From contig CM022301.1 of the NCBI GenBank assembly GCA_011799875.1, positions 12,233,570 to 12,297,569 on the forward strand: a stretch of 64,000 nt of DNA. Reading direction: 5' to 3'. The translations under genes and the position numbers were made by a program. Positions within the stretch are counted from its first letter, which is position 1; each line of letters opens with the position of its first letter. Of the stretch, positions 43,467 to 55,457 are shown one piece after another. This DNA is from Thinopyrum elongatum (taxonomy: Eukaryota > Streptophyta > Magnoliopsida > Poales > Poaceae). The notes beneath the pieces were generated by a model. That model was not told the DNA's origin. It saw only the letters and a program-made list of their open reading frames with translations, and made no database searches.

Positions 43467-44564
43467 CACTACTAGGAAAAAGCCTAGTAGTAGCGCGGGG
43501 TAAAAGACTATTAGTAGCGCGGGTGCCCGCGCTACTACTACGGCGCTACAGCTAACTGGTAGTAGTAGCGCGGGTGCTACTCGCGCTACTACTACGTCCG
43601 TTAGTAGTAGCGCGTGTACCACCCACGCTACTACTAGTTAGTAGTAGCGTGGGTCTGGACCCTTGCTACTACTAACTAATTAGGAATTAAAAAAATAAAT
43701 TCCAGCCATGGCTGCTGCTGCTAGGTGTCAGCATCCTCTTCATCCATGGCTGATGCTGATCCTGGAGGGGATGAAGTCGTCCATGGTGATGGTGCTTCCC
43801 CATCCAACTCTTCTCCACACCTCTCCTTTGCTGCTTCTACAATAAAAGAGACAAGGATTAGAAGAGGAAGAGAGAGATAGAGAGGAGTAGGTGCAGCAAC
43901 TCACCGGTGGCCACCGGAGTTGGAGCCGAAACCCTTGACGACGCTATGGGTTGCGTCCATCAGAGATCTGGCCATCTTCATGGGCGGTGCTCTACTGGAT
44001 CTCCCTCTCCTTCCAGCAGCGGAGGAGGAGGAGGAGGAAGGAGGGGCAGGGGAGGGGGCTGCAGTAGAAGAGGAGGTCGCTGGATTTGAGGGAGACGTCG
44101 AGGTGCGAGGCCGGCAGTTGCAGTGGGCAAGGAAGGGCATCGTAGGTGGGAGGGAGAAGTGAAATTGGGAGAGTGTGGGTCTAGGATTGGTCCTCCATGC
44201 GCTATGTTTATACATGTGTCGGTTGGTTGATAATAGTAGCGCTGGGTTTATACCCCACGCTACTACTATGGCATGTCCCGGGTGCATGGTGGAGACCACT
44301 TAGTAGTAGCGTGGGGTTTATAACCCGCGACTACTATCAACTTAGTACTAGCGTGGGTTTATAACCCGCGCTACTACTACGGCTGGTCACAGGGGGGCAC
44401 GGTGGAAATCATTTAGTAGTATCGAGGGTTATAAACCCGCGCCACTACTATCAACTTAGTAGTAGCGGGGGATACAAACCCGCGCTACTAGTAAGTAGCA
44501 GTAGCGAGGGGTATAAACCCACGCTACTAGTAAGCGTCTACCTATAAGCTTTTCCCTAGTAGTG
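43467..44564. mobile_element. CACTA-3, 1.1-kb non-autonomous element
   Basis: Ends CACTACTAGGAAAAAGCCTA (43467) and ...TTTTCCCTAGTAGTG (44564), matching inverted termini, with target duplication TAT at 43464-43466 and 44565-44567. Subterminal repeats are built on TAGTAGTAGCGCGGG and its complement, seven or more per side. It has no transposase and is presumably mobilised in trans. A spliced-looking exon lies in its centre. Confidence 0.93.
43905..44140 (-). pseudogene. Candidate captured host exon inside CACTA-3
   Basis: An ATG at 44140 (minus) opens MPFLAHCNCRPRTSTSPSNP and runs without a stop for 78 codons through a Ser/Pro-rich part to MKMARSLMDATHSVVKGFG and GSNSGGHR, ending exactly at a strong splice donor CCG|GTGAGT (43904-43899). 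The Ser-rich N-terminus could be a transit peptide. I do not recognise the parent gene. Its position between the subterminal repeats is where CACTA elements carry captured gene pieces. Confidence 0.45.
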
Positions 44565-44709
44565 TATCTTCATCACACAAAGTATTTCATCAACCACAAC
44601 CCTGATGACAAGCCAAGCAATTGTTTCATACTTTTAATGTTCTCAAGCTTATTCAACTTTCACGCAATACATGAGCATGAGCCATGCACTACTGGAAACA
44701 GGGAATTTG

Positions 44710-45190
44710 CCATCAGTCAGCTCTTTGCTGTCTGCTAGCGGACGGCAAAGAAGGTCTTTGTCGTCTGCTTGCAAAAAACAGACAGCAAAGAACTGACAGA
44801 CAGCAAAGAACCTGATTGCCATCAGCCAATTCTTTGCCGTCTGCTAGCAGATGGCAAAGATTCTTTGCCGTCTGCTAGCAGATGGCAAAGATTCTTTGCC
44901 GTCTGCCAGCAGATGGCAGATGGCAAAGAATCTTTGCCATCTGCTGGCAGACGGCAAAGAGGTGGGTGGGGTCCAGTGGACGCCAGTGCTGTAACGGCCC
45001 ACCAGCCCCACCTCTTTGCCATCTGCCAGCCGTTGGCAAAGATTCTTTGCCATCTGCTGGCAGACGGCAAAGAGGTGGGTGGGTCCTGTGGACGTCAGCG
45101 CTGTGACGGCGCACCAGCCCCACCTCTTTGCCGTCTGCCAGCAGCCGGCAAAGATTCTTTGCCATCTGCTGGCAGTCGGCAAAGAGGTGG
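44710..45190. repeat. CACTA-4 5' subterminal palindromes
   Basis: About ten copies of CTTTGCCRTCTGCYRGCAG/CTGGCAGACGGCAAAG-type units, in both orientations, with GGTGGG spacer phrases that are themselves repeated (near 44960, 45010, 45075 and 45120). Such clusters bind TNPA-like proteins in En/Spm. Overlapping open frames here are by-products of the repeats. Confidence 0.9.
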
Positions 45191-46936
45191 GGCTATTTTT
45201 TTTCGGGTTAAAAAAAAACCGTTGCCCCCACTCTCCCTCTCTCTCCTCCCCCTCTCTGTTTCCCCCCACGTCACCCCACCGCACGCGCCCAAGCCCCGCC
45301 GTTCCAGACGAGCGGAAGCACAGTAGCCAGCACGTGCGCCCGCCCCTCCCCAGACCACCTCCCAGCAGGGCCAGGCCGCGGCGCCGCCCCCTCCCCGCGG
45401 CCCTCCTCCACCACCGTCCCCTCCCCGCGGCCCTCCACCACCACCGCGGCGCCGGCCCCTCCCCGCGGTCCTCCTCCACCACCGCCCCCTCCCCGTGGCC
45501 CTCCTCCACCATCGCTAGAGCCAGGCCGCGGCGCCGCCTGCCCCCCTCCCCGCGGCCCTCCTCCACCACCGCCGGAGCCAGGCCGTGGCGCCGCCTGCCC
45601 CCTCCCCGCGGCCCTCCTCCACCACCGTGGCCGCCGGAGCCAGGCCGCGCCATCCCTGATCCACGGTGAGCCCTCCTTCTTTAAATTTGTATCAAGCTTC
45701 ATCGGCAACCACCGCAGGTCACCGCCTCCCTGTCTCCTTTCGTTCAAGCTCCGTCGATGCACAACGGGCAGAGCTCGTCGCTACTGGAAACTCCAGTAGC
45801 AACACAACGCAGTCATGGGCATCATGCTGGCTGCCCCCACCTTGAGGATCTACAACACGGCCCAAGTAGAAACCAATTAACCCAAGCAATGAAAACATAT
45901 GTAATTATCTATCTGTGTTGGTTGTTTATGGAAGCAAATTATCCTTTCTACAGAAGCATCTTTTGTTTCATTGGAAACTCATCCTAGTTCGTTAGAAGCA
46001 CATGTCATGTTGAAAGTAAAAGACACAATAATCTTCTTCGGTGGAAACAAGTTACTATTTCGTTTGAAGTAGTTCTCTAGCTAGTTCATGGAATCAGTTT
46101 CACGACGCTTTTAAAACAATATATCATATTGTTGCACGATACAAAAGAATCTGTTATAACCAGGGGAGCATAAATCCATTGCATCAAAAGCATACCACAA
46201 AATTCTATGAAACTAAAGCAAATTGCATGATACAAAAGAATCTGTTATAACCAAGGTACTACAATGATCGAGACATGCATGTGCAAACACATCCCACGAT
46301 AATACCCAGTCTCATCTGCCGCCCTCTGATTATTGTCCAGCTTGTTGCACTATCCCATGTGAAGAAGCAAACTATCTGAGAAAGAAATTTTAAGAGGCTG
46401 GCCTATTAATTTAAGCAGATCCAGATATATTTTAGATTTCAGGGAAGTCAAGTTTGAGATACGATTGGGCTGACCACTGCAATTGCTACAGATAACATGA
46501 ATTCTTGTTGATCAAAATCTCTATTATAAATCACTATATGCCTGTACTGTAAGTGTGCACATCAATCTGAATGAAACTATGATGGCATGATGAGTAGATG
46601 AATTAATCAGTCCTCGCGTTTTAGCCTTAAGAGCATGAAGTATACAACACTACCTTTGTACTGTACTTGATTATTTGGTCCTTCCGATATATCATCCTAA
46701 GAATTATTTTGCTATCACTGTTGTTTTCCTGTCAACATCCTCTAAAACAGCAATCAACGGATACCCAACATTCTTACAAGAAAATTTGGATTTTTAACCT
46801 AGCTTTTTCTGTTCAGTGCTGGTTTGGCTTGCCTTAGCTTTTATATTTGAAAAATCAGGTTCACAAATAGATACCAACCTAGACACGAGCTGGATAAACC
46901 CTATCTGATTTTGTTTTCTCCACTTGAGATTAGCAG
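45191..46936 (+). other. CACTA-4 5' non-coding region
   Basis: 45215-45670 is C-rich (CCCTCCCCGCGGCCCTCC repeated several times), likely leader sequence. 45700-46930 is AT-rich and probably intronic. The phrase GATACAAAAGAATCTGTTATA occurs twice (near 46138 and 46228). No gene recognised. Confidence 0.5.
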
Positions 46937-47079
46937 GGGAGGTTGCATTGCCCAGAGGAAAGGCAGAGGAGGGTGATGCTGATGATGCAGCAACAGCATT
47001 AACGGAGGCAAAGGAGAAGATTGCGCTTGATCCAGCCTTGGTCACTGTCGTTTCCTCGCTTGAGCACTTCTTGCCCAAG
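46937..47079 (+). pseudogene. Candidate captured host exon inside CACTA-4
   Basis: A 143-bp block bounded by an acceptor (ATTAGCAG|GG) and a donor (CCCAAG|GTAAGA), with one open frame: EVALPRGKAEEGDADDAA, then TALTEAKEKIALDPALV and SSLEHFLPK. It is acidic and helix-forming, unlike the low-complexity surroundings, and unlike any CACTA protein I know. It could be a piece of a captured cellular gene or a 5' exon of the transposase transcript. Parent not recognised. Confidence 0.45.
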
Positions 47080-48145
47080 GTAAGATGTCTATGAGTTCTC
47101 GCTTATACCCCTACTGGAAAAATCACATTGTACAACAGGACAGACTATTTAAGTGCACACTGAAAGGCATGTTAGTTTTTTTTTCTTCTTAGACTTCGAA
47201 AAAACACATGCATGCAGCCAAGATTTAGGATATGCTTATAGATGTTTTGAGGATCATGTAGCTGGCTTTTCTTTACAGTCCACTTTTGCCGGATAGAATT
47301 TATCTTTGTCCTTTTGACACCCAGACACGACACCCCTGACCCCCGACACCTCTTCGGCCTCCTGTTGACCGAAAAGGTGCTTTTCGGCCTTCCAGAAACT
47401 GACGGGGTCATATATTTGTGAATTATGAGTTAGGTCATATATTTTCCGATTTTGTTATGAAAAACATCATATATATTTGTGTTGATCGGGTGGATTTAAA
47501 TGTGCAGTTGTTTCGTCGCTGCGAGGGTCTGGTGTTCGACGACCTCCCCGTGCGTTCGACGAGCTCCGCCCCTGCGTTCGTGGGTGAGCACAAATGACAT
47601 CTCCTCCTCCCCCCTTCATTTGCTCTGTTCCGGTCTTCGTGCCGATGAAACATGCTAGCTGTAGGTAGATTGAATCATCAGTATGCGTGACCACTATGCG
47701 TCTCCCATTCGAAAGGGTTACATCTATAAATATGCATGCATTTGCATATTTATAACCGTGATTCTTTCGAATTGTCCAACGTTATCCATGGACAGCCCGA
47801 GTATGTGTAGATTGGGTTCATTTTCCCATATGCTCTTCTCCGGATCCGATGCAGAATTTCGTCAGTGCCTCCCTGTTGTTCTCCGGGTACACATCCTCTC
47901 TGCTTATTGCCGAGACGTGTAACAGGAGAACAGCGGGGAGGTGCTGCCGAAATTTTGCATCGGATCCGGAGCAGAGCATGGGAAAATGAACCCAATCTAC
48001 ACATACTCGGGTGGGATTAGGACCTATCTTTACCTATTAGCGTCTAGGTTGCATGGACGTAATAAAACTGACAAACTCCATTAACTGATGAACCTAGTTT
48101 GCTGAATCATGTATATATTTCTTGTGTGTCCATTAGCTAGGCAAG
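47080..48145 (+). other. CACTA-4 leader region upstream of the transposase
   Basis: Non-coding, with phrases like CGACACCTCTTCGGCCTCCTG near 47340, a small palindrome around TATAAATATGCA (47727-47756) and the long inverted repeat listed next. The transposase ATG at 48146 follows AGCTAGGCAAG. No gene seen. Confidence 0.5.
47796..48011. repeat. Long inverted repeat (hairpin), arms about 93 bp, loop about 30 nt
   Basis: The left arm starts CCCGAGTATGTGTAGATTGG (47796) and the right arm ends with its complement at 48011. Pairing continues through TTCATTTTCCCAT and CTCCGGATCCGATGCA to the loop at about 47890-47919. About ten mismatches and a one-base bulge separate the arms. It lies 135 bp before the transposase start codon, so it is likely in the transcript. 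Confidence 0.9.
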
Positions 48146-51100
48146 ATGAGTGATCATGCGTGGATGTACGCCGGCCACACTAGTCAGGAAGAAATGACCA
48201 CTGAATGGTTCACAAAAACCAAGAAGTTTGTGACAGCCGCATTTGCAAATGTCCAGAGAAAAAACTGGTGCCCCTATGTCCGGTGCGACAATTGGCACAA
48301 GAGGACAGAGGATGAAATGGGTAAACACCTGCAGAAGAGTGCTTTTATGCCCGGTTATACGGTGTGGACATTTCATGGTGAGTCTGCCCAACGTGCCAGA
48401 GCTGAGGTGGTTCATCGTCGCACAGACGAGCATGGTACCGGGATGGAAGACATGGTGCAAGACTTTGATGATGCTCGGGATTCAGACGAGGAGATGGAGG
48501 AATCTGCAAAGGCTTTCAATGAAATGTTGGAGTCTTCAAAACGTCCTCTCCACAAGCACACTGAGCTTTGTCAGCTGGATGCCATCTCACAAGTAATGGC
48601 TCTGAAGGCTCAATTCAACTTGGGCAGAGAATGCTACGACGCGATGATGACAGTATTTGGACGCTTTCTACCAAAAGGCCATGTAATGCCTGCAAACCTG
48701 TACCAGTCGGACAAAATCCTCCGTGCACTTAATATGCCCTATGAGAAGATACATGCCTGTGAGAAAGGATGTGCCTTATTTAGGCTTGAGTATGCAGACT
48801 TGAACTATTGTCCCATTTGCAAGTTTTCCAGGTATGTTGTGGTAGACAACGGTATGGGTGAGAAGACGCAGACCAAAATCCCTGTTAATGTTCTTCGGTA
48901 TATGCCAATCGTATCAAGACTTCAACGTCTTTTCATGGTCGAAGAGACGGCCAGACAGATGACATGGCACAAAATGGGGAAAAGAACCGAACTAGATGCA
49001 GATGGGAATCAGATGATGGTACACACATCGGATGCTTTTGCGTGGAAGAAGTTCGATGAATTACATGGGGATAAAGCGGCAGATCCAAGGCATCCTCGAG
49101 TCGCCATCAGCACGGATGGGTTCAGTGTGTTTAGTCTGACGGCAACCCAATACAGTTGTTAGCCTGTATTTGTCATTCCACTCAATCTCCCCCCCGGACA
49201 GATTATGCAAAGAAAGAACATTTTCCTGACGTTGATAATTCCAGGGCCCAACTATCCGGGGAAGAATATGAATGCGTATATGCAGCCACTTAAGGATGAA
49301 TTGCAAGAAGCTTGGGATAATGGGTTCAAGACATACGACGCCGCTAGCAAAAAGGACTTCATAATGCGTGTCTGGTACATGTACTCGATGCATGACTTGC
49401 CGGCGTATGCGCTATTCGTTGGCTGGTGTGTGCACGGAAGGTTCCCGTGCCCCACATGCAAGGCAGCTCTTGAGTTTCGTTGGCTGCAGGTGGGTCGCAA
49501 GTATACTTGCTTCGACTTGCATAGACCGTTCCTGGATCCTCGCCATAAGTTTAGGAAAGACAAGAAAAACTTCATCAAAGGTAGAGTTGTCAAAAACTCT
49601 GCACCACCTGCGTTGACAGGCCAACAGACCCTGGATCTGTTAAATGCTCTCGAGCTAGATCCAGAGCGTCCAGGGTATTTCAAGGGGTATAATAAGGAAC
49701 ACGCTTGGACTCACAAGATCTGCTTGTGGGATCTGGCTTACTTCAAAGACCTCCTTTGCCCACACAATATCGACATGATGCACACTGAAAAGAATATCAC
49801 TGAGGCCCTCTTTGGTACATTGTTCAGCATAGAGGGGAAGTTAAAGGATAATCCTAAGGCTAGAGTCGATCAGTAGGAGCTATGTGATAGACTATTACAG
49901 AACATGCGACAACCGAAAGGAAAGAAGAACTGGACGAAGCCAAAGGCCTGGTTCAATCTTGGAAGGCCAGCTATGAGGGAAATTATCTTGTGGGTGAAAA
50001 TGCAGTTGATGTTCCCCGATGGGTATGCAGCAAATCTAAAGAGGGGAGTGAGTCTTGAAAAATTGAAAATATTTGGTCTCAAGAGTCATGATTGGCACAT
50101 ATGGCTTGAGCGGGTATTGCCGGTGATGCCGATGAATAGCTAGTACTGGCAGAGATGAGCTATTTCTTCCATGTTCTTTGTGCGAAAGAACTATCGCCTG
50201 GCGTGATAGAAGAAATGGAAGAGTTGGCGCCGGAGTTGATCTGCAAGTTAGAGAAGATCTTTCCGCCGGGCTTCTTTAATCCAATGCAGCATTTGATTTT
50301 GCATCTCCCGACCGAGGCAAGATTGGGGGGGGGGGGGGCTCGTGCAAAATCGTTGGTGCTACGCAACTGAGAGGATGGAGAAGACGCTTCAAGCAAAATG
50401 TAAAAATAAACGTAGAATTGAAGCATCGATGGCCAAGGTATTCATTACTGAGGAGGCGGCAAACTTCATGACAGCACACTACGAAGCCCAAAATCGTCAT
50501 TTGCATAATCCGAAGCCTCGGTACAATGCTGGCGAACCTAAAAAGGGTGGATCCAACCTCAGCCTATCCAAAGGGAAGCTCGCACCAGCCGGTGCTTCTA
50601 ATTCCTTATTGTTGGACGTCGAAGAATGGCGGACCATTTCGTTGTATATCTTCAACAACCTAACAGAAGTGCGGCCGTACATCGAGTAAGTTCTCGGTAC
50701 ATTGTTTCGCAACTTCTAATTCCTTTGAACTACTCTTATTCCCGGATATTTGATACAGTCGATACGTCGCCAAATTCTCGTATGGAGCGGTGATCCAAAA
50801 GGATTCCGTCGAAGAGTATGAGCTTCTGGCAAAGGATGGAGGCGGCTATCCTGGTTTCATCTCTTGGTTCAAACAAACGGTAATTTCCATTAGACCATTT
50901 CATTTCTTCGTCTAATTTGCGGCTAATGCAACAATCCTTTCGTATTAAACTTGTAGGCTAATTCAGAGTTTATGGACGCCGAATTGAGACAAGTCGCTAA
51001 TGGTTTTGACAATAAGGTCCGTTCATTTGACAAATACGACATCAACGGGTATCGCTTTCTTACCTATGGCAAAGAGCTATCTATGGCCGACCGAAAGTCT

Positions 51101-51784
51101 ACAAATTGTTGTGTCTCTGCTATCGGCGAAGGAGATACCGAGTATTATGGAAGAGTTGAAGCAATTTATGAACTTCTATTCTATGGTGCAAACCCACCAA
51201 ACGTCGTAGTCTTCAAATGTTATTGGTTCCAGCCGAAGGAGACTAGAAGGACTCATGAACATATAGGGCTAGTCGAAATCAAACAAAGCACCCATTTGGA
51301 TGTTCCCGATGTCTATATTACGGCTCAACAGGCAACCCAAGTTTTCTATCTACCGTGGGCCTGTCAAAGTGATCCAAATCTCAATGGTTGGGATGTCATT
51401 TATGAAGTGCCGCCACGTGTTAGACCACCTCCCCCCAATGAAGAGGATTATGAACCTCACATTAACCCAGACAGATATGAAGGAGAATTCTTCAAAGAAA
51501 CACGTGTTTCCAAAAAATGTTTCAAGAACCGCTCTACTTCACCCTAGAACATTGAAGTAGACAGGGACAGTGAATCCGACTTCACCCCTGAGCCGGAACA
51601 AGAAGAGCCGGAACAAGAAGAGGTTACTGCTGTGGATGACCTGTCAATGCTTGACCGATTACGTAAAGGAGGCCTTCCACATGTTGATGCATTTATTGAT
51701 GATGATGATGAGCACGTCATTACTGATAGTGATGATGATTATGCATTTATTGATCTCGGAGCATATATAGACGATGAAGATTAA
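48146..51784 (+). pseudogene. CACTA-4 TNP2-like transposase (pseudogene)
   Basis: Begins MSDHAWMYAGHTSQEEMTTE, the transposase-associated domain, then RDCD-type CPYVRCDNWHK and the central Transposase_21 region with HACEKGCALFR, VLRYMPIVSRLQRLF and NIDMMHTEKNITEALF. It continues through a short DUF4218-like part and a DUF4216 part (YYGRVEAIYEL ... KCYWFQP). Exons: 48146-50685, 50759-50879 and 50957-51784. Lesions: TAG for Trp at 49160-49162, TAG at 49874-49876, frameshift near 50135, a G14 tract at 50325-50338 that shifts the frame, and TAG at 51545-51547 before an acidic tail ending at 51784. Otherwise well preserved. Confidence 0.92.
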
Positions 51785-51961
51785 TATTAGTAATGTCAGG
51801 TATTCAATTATTATTATGTACATATATATTAGGGATTCAATTTTTTATTATGTTCATGATGATGATACACTTAAATTATATACATATTATTCATGTCAGG
51901 TATTCAAATTTTTTATGTTGTACTAATTTCGTTTACTCTTTGTCATTGCAGCTGTTGACAA

Positions 51962-54295
51962 ATGGTGGGCGCGGGTCGAGAGCGCTCCGAGCCCACTTCC
52001 TCTGCGCGTGCTGGGAGGGGTGCTTCCATTCCACCCCAGCCCCTCCGGAGAACGCTCATAGACAGTATGCAGACACCACCGGCGGGCGCTTCTTCTTCAG
52101 CCGGGAGAGGTCAGGGGAGGACGAAGAAGGGTGCTAGAGGTGGACGTGGCGGCGGGAGAGGTAGGAAGGCTACTACGCCTTCCTCGCCACCACCCCCAGC
52201 TGACTCACCCGACCACAGGACTGCTCCATCTGAGGTGGACCTGTCTCGGACTCCGGTCCATGAGCCTCAGGCCGACGAGCCTTCGCCCCACGAGACTCCG
52301 GTCCCAGAGTCTTCGTCCCACGAGACTCCGGAGGCTAGTGGCCATGCTGATGGTGGCGAGGACCGCTTTTGTGATGATAGCTATAGCGAGGGCGAGCTGG
52401 TTGAGCGGGGGAACGTCTACCAGCGTGGTGGTACAAAGCTCCCGCCCGTGCCGGTGACCCACGAGTAGATGTGGTTGATTGCGCCTAATGGGGATAAGTA
52501 AGTGCATTTACTCTTTTTTAACCTTTTGCCTTCATGTTTCTTCAAATTAATATCGAATGCGTTGGCCTTGTCATACTGCAGAGGTTGGAAACACAGCCCT
52601 GGTATCCGCAAGCCCAACCAGGTCCTTGGTGTGCTTTGCCGGCAGAACTTCCCGGGGTGGGTCACGTTGCCCGGTGAGGGTGAGGTTCCATTGCTAGCAC
52701 TGAGCTGTACTTGGCTGCACCGGCCCCGCCGGAGGAGAGGGTCGACGGTGTCTTGTGCCACACGGTGGCCGACATTGTTTTCTACACGTTTTGGGTAATT
52801 TCTCCTTTACAGAATTAAAAATCAACAGTACCTAGTGATTGTACTAATCAGTGTTGTCGTGTTTGATTGCAGACCTTCTACAGCTGTCTTGAGGGAGAGG
52901 AGGAGGCCGCGGCTAAGGTTCTCGAAGCCAAGTGCAAGTGCCTACTTCAGAGCTTACGGCACGAGGCTCGGGTGCAGGCTATTCGAGACTACTACGCCTT
53001 GATTGGTATTAAGAGGTCCAAGACGAAGTGCCGCGGCAAGTTTCTGAGTAAGGATAAGTACATGAAGGTAATTACCTATTCTTAAGGCCTTGTACTTAGT
53101 TTCTTTGATTTGATTCATAGGCGTAGTACTGAATTTTCTCTTGACTAACTTAGGTGCCCCCGAGATGGTGTGCGGATAGGATGGACTGTTGGGAGGCGTT
53201 GGTGGATGAGTGGTGCTCTCCCCAATGGCTAGCCATCCACAACAAGGCCAAGGATAAGCGTGCCAAAATGGTTGGTGTGCCACACCATCAAGGGAGCTGC
53301 AACCTTTATGAGTTCGGGGATAACTGGGTATGTGGTTTGCTTCATGATTCATGCAATTTCATTCTTCATGTTAGCTTGAGCCCTTAACTAATATTTTGTT
53401 CCTCTCTTTTAGGCGCGACACAACAAGACGGAGGTGCCAGAGGTGTTCGACCTCTATGCCATGGCCCATACTGCAAAGTACAAGAAGGTCAAGGCATTCT
53501 CTGAGTCAGACCTCGATCATCTAGAGAGCTTCACCAACATCTCCTCCCACCACAAGCTCGTGAGGTACAGAGACGAGGGGAAGGCGAGGAAAGGGGAGGA
53601 CTCAACCCGAGCAAGCAACCTTTTGATCCAGAGCTGGTGATGATATCTAGTGGCGGGAGGCCCCATGGCTCGATAGCCATTTGGGATGGACTGATACATT
53701 GTCCTCGCACTCTCCCGGAGATCAAGAAGTGCCAGACGAGCTCCAATCCTGAGATAAGGCCTCGTCCACGGCCAATGGAGCTCGCCATCGAGGCTAGGGC
53801 CCAGGAGCTTCTGGCGGAGGCAAACAGGCAGGCGGCGGAGAGGGAGAGGGAAATGGAGGACAGGACGGCTAGGCTGTTGGAGGAGGAGAGGAACCGGAAC
53901 GACGCGTCTCACCGGGCCCTATACGAGCTCCTCGTGGTAAGTTTCTCCTGCATATTAGCCAAATCATGAACGTAATGTTCGTTTCATTACTAACTAATAT
54001 GACTGACTCGTGAAAACAAAATGTGCAGACCGTGTGCCATAACAACGGTCAGACCCCTTCGCCGATGCCCCAGATTGCTATAGCGCCCACGGTGAGTTTC
54101 ATTTGAATGGTCATTAGTTACGAGTATTCACATTTGAGTTGCATCATGCTAACGAGACATTGCAAATGATCTTTGGTGCAGCATGCCTCCCGACAAGCAT
54201 CGACCGATTCTTCTCCGTCTACCACTGGCGCAACCCCGACCGGTCCTTCTCCGTCTGGCACTGGCGCAAACCCGACTGGTCCTTCACCTCCGTGA
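51962..54295 (+). pseudogene. CACTA-4 Ptta/TNPA-like protein (pseudogene)
   Basis: Second CACTA gene. A Ser/Pro/Gly-rich N-terminus with GARGGRGGGRGRKATTP leads to the Ptta/En/Spm domain: RKPNQVLGVLCRQNFPG, CKCLLQSLRHEARVQAIRDY, PPRWCADRMDCWEALVDEW and DLYAMAHTAKYKKV. A predicted coiled coil (ELLAEANRQAAERERE) is near the C-terminus, then a tail of TGPSPSGTGA repeats. Exons: 51962-52497, 52582-52794, 52873-53067, 53154-53327, 53413-53936, about 54027-54091 and 54181-54295. Lesions: TAG at 52466-52468, frame loss in exon 2 and a 1-bp deletion near 53607. TNPA-like proteins bind subterminal repeats. Confidence 0.85.
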
Positions 54296-54339
54296 TGATG
54301 GTAAGTTTTCCCAAGTGTTTTGCTTACCAAATGCATACT

Positions 54340-55060
54340 TAGCTTAAGAAATGACCTATTTAGCTCCAAAATGACCTATACTTAGCTTATTTTCCTCGAA
54401 AATGACATAATAACCTTACTTAGCTCCAAAATGACATATTTTACATAGGATAGCTATAAAATGACCTATACTTAGCATTTTTTCCTCCAAAATGATGTGA
54501 TATGCTTAGTTAGCTAAAAAATGGCATAACTACCTAGGATAGCTCAATAATGATCTATACTTAGCTTACCTAGTTCATTTATGACATAATTAGCTTACTT
54601 AGGTAAAAAATGGCATAATAACCTTGGTTTAGCTCCAAACTGTCATATAATTAGTTTATTTTCCTCCAAAATGACAAAATAACCTTACCTAGCTCCAAAA
54701 TGACCGATTTTAACTAGATAGCTCGAAATGGACCTACACTTACCATTTTGTCCTCCACAAGCATAAATATGTGCTTAGTTAGCTCAAAAATGGCATAACT
54801 ATCTAGGTTAGCTAAAAAATGACCTATACTTAGCTTCTTTAGTTCATTTATGACATACTTAGGTCAAAAATGGCATGATAATCTTGGTTACCTCCAAAAT
54901 GACATAGACTTAGCTTATTTTCCTCGAAAATGACATAATAACCTTACTAAGCTCCAAAATGACCTATTTACCTATCTTAGCTCTAAAATGACCTACACTT
55001 AGCATTTTTACCTAGCTATGCTAAAAAATGGCATTTTTACCTACCTTAGTTAGAAGAATA
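54340..55060. repeat. Degenerate short-unit repeat array in CACTA-4
   Basis: About 20 variants of the phrase TAGCTCCAAAATGACCTATA with alternating CTTAGCTTATTTTCCTC, spaced roughly 35-40 bp. It lies between the end of the Ptta gene and the 3' end. No coding potential. Confidence 0.8.
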
Positions 55061-55440
55061 AGAAGATAAAGAAGAGGAGAGGAGAAAAAGAAAGAGAAGA
55101 AAAATTCTTCTTCTTCTTCTTCTTCTTCTTTTTCTTCTTTTTCTTCTAGCTGGTCTTCTTCTTCTAAGTTTCTTCTTTCCCAATTTGCAGATTTGCTTTC
55201 AATGAGGAAGCTTGCGTTGATGGAGTCTACTCTTCTCCTTGTGCTTCCTTTTTGTTTTGATTTTGTACGATGAATTTTGTTGTTGGATATGTTATTGTTG
55301 GAAACTTGTTGTTGGATATGTTGTTGGAAACTTGTTGTTGGATATGTGTTGGTATGCTTGTTGAAAGTAGTTTCAAAATTTGTATATATATATATATATC
55401 TGTGAAATTCTATGAAATTGAATGAATTTAAGAAAAATCA
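55061..55440. other. TTC microsatellite and AT-rich DNA
   Basis: AGA-rich then (TTC)n runs between about 55068 and 55155 form a purine/pyrimidine mirror. Then non-coding DNA with GTTGTTGGATATG repeated three times (55280-55345) and a short (TA)n at 55384-55400. No gene. Confidence 0.6.
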
Positions 55441-55457
55441 GAAAAATAGGGGCTATA

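Larger units (their letters stand above)
43197..44683 (-). other. Retrotransposon internal DNA around CACTA-3
   Basis: 43197-43463 and 44568-44683 are non-coding internal sequence of the minus-strand retrotransposon, ending near the 3' LTR with the polypurine tract. CACTA-3 lies between. Rejoined across CACTA-3 the two pieces form continuous AT-rich DNA with one TAT. Confidence 0.6.

Noticed and set aside
44769..45326. Open frames over the CACTA-4 subterminal repeats (CRLPADGK-type peptides)
   Set aside because: They are translations of the repeated CTTTGCCGTCTG palindromes and appear on both strands.
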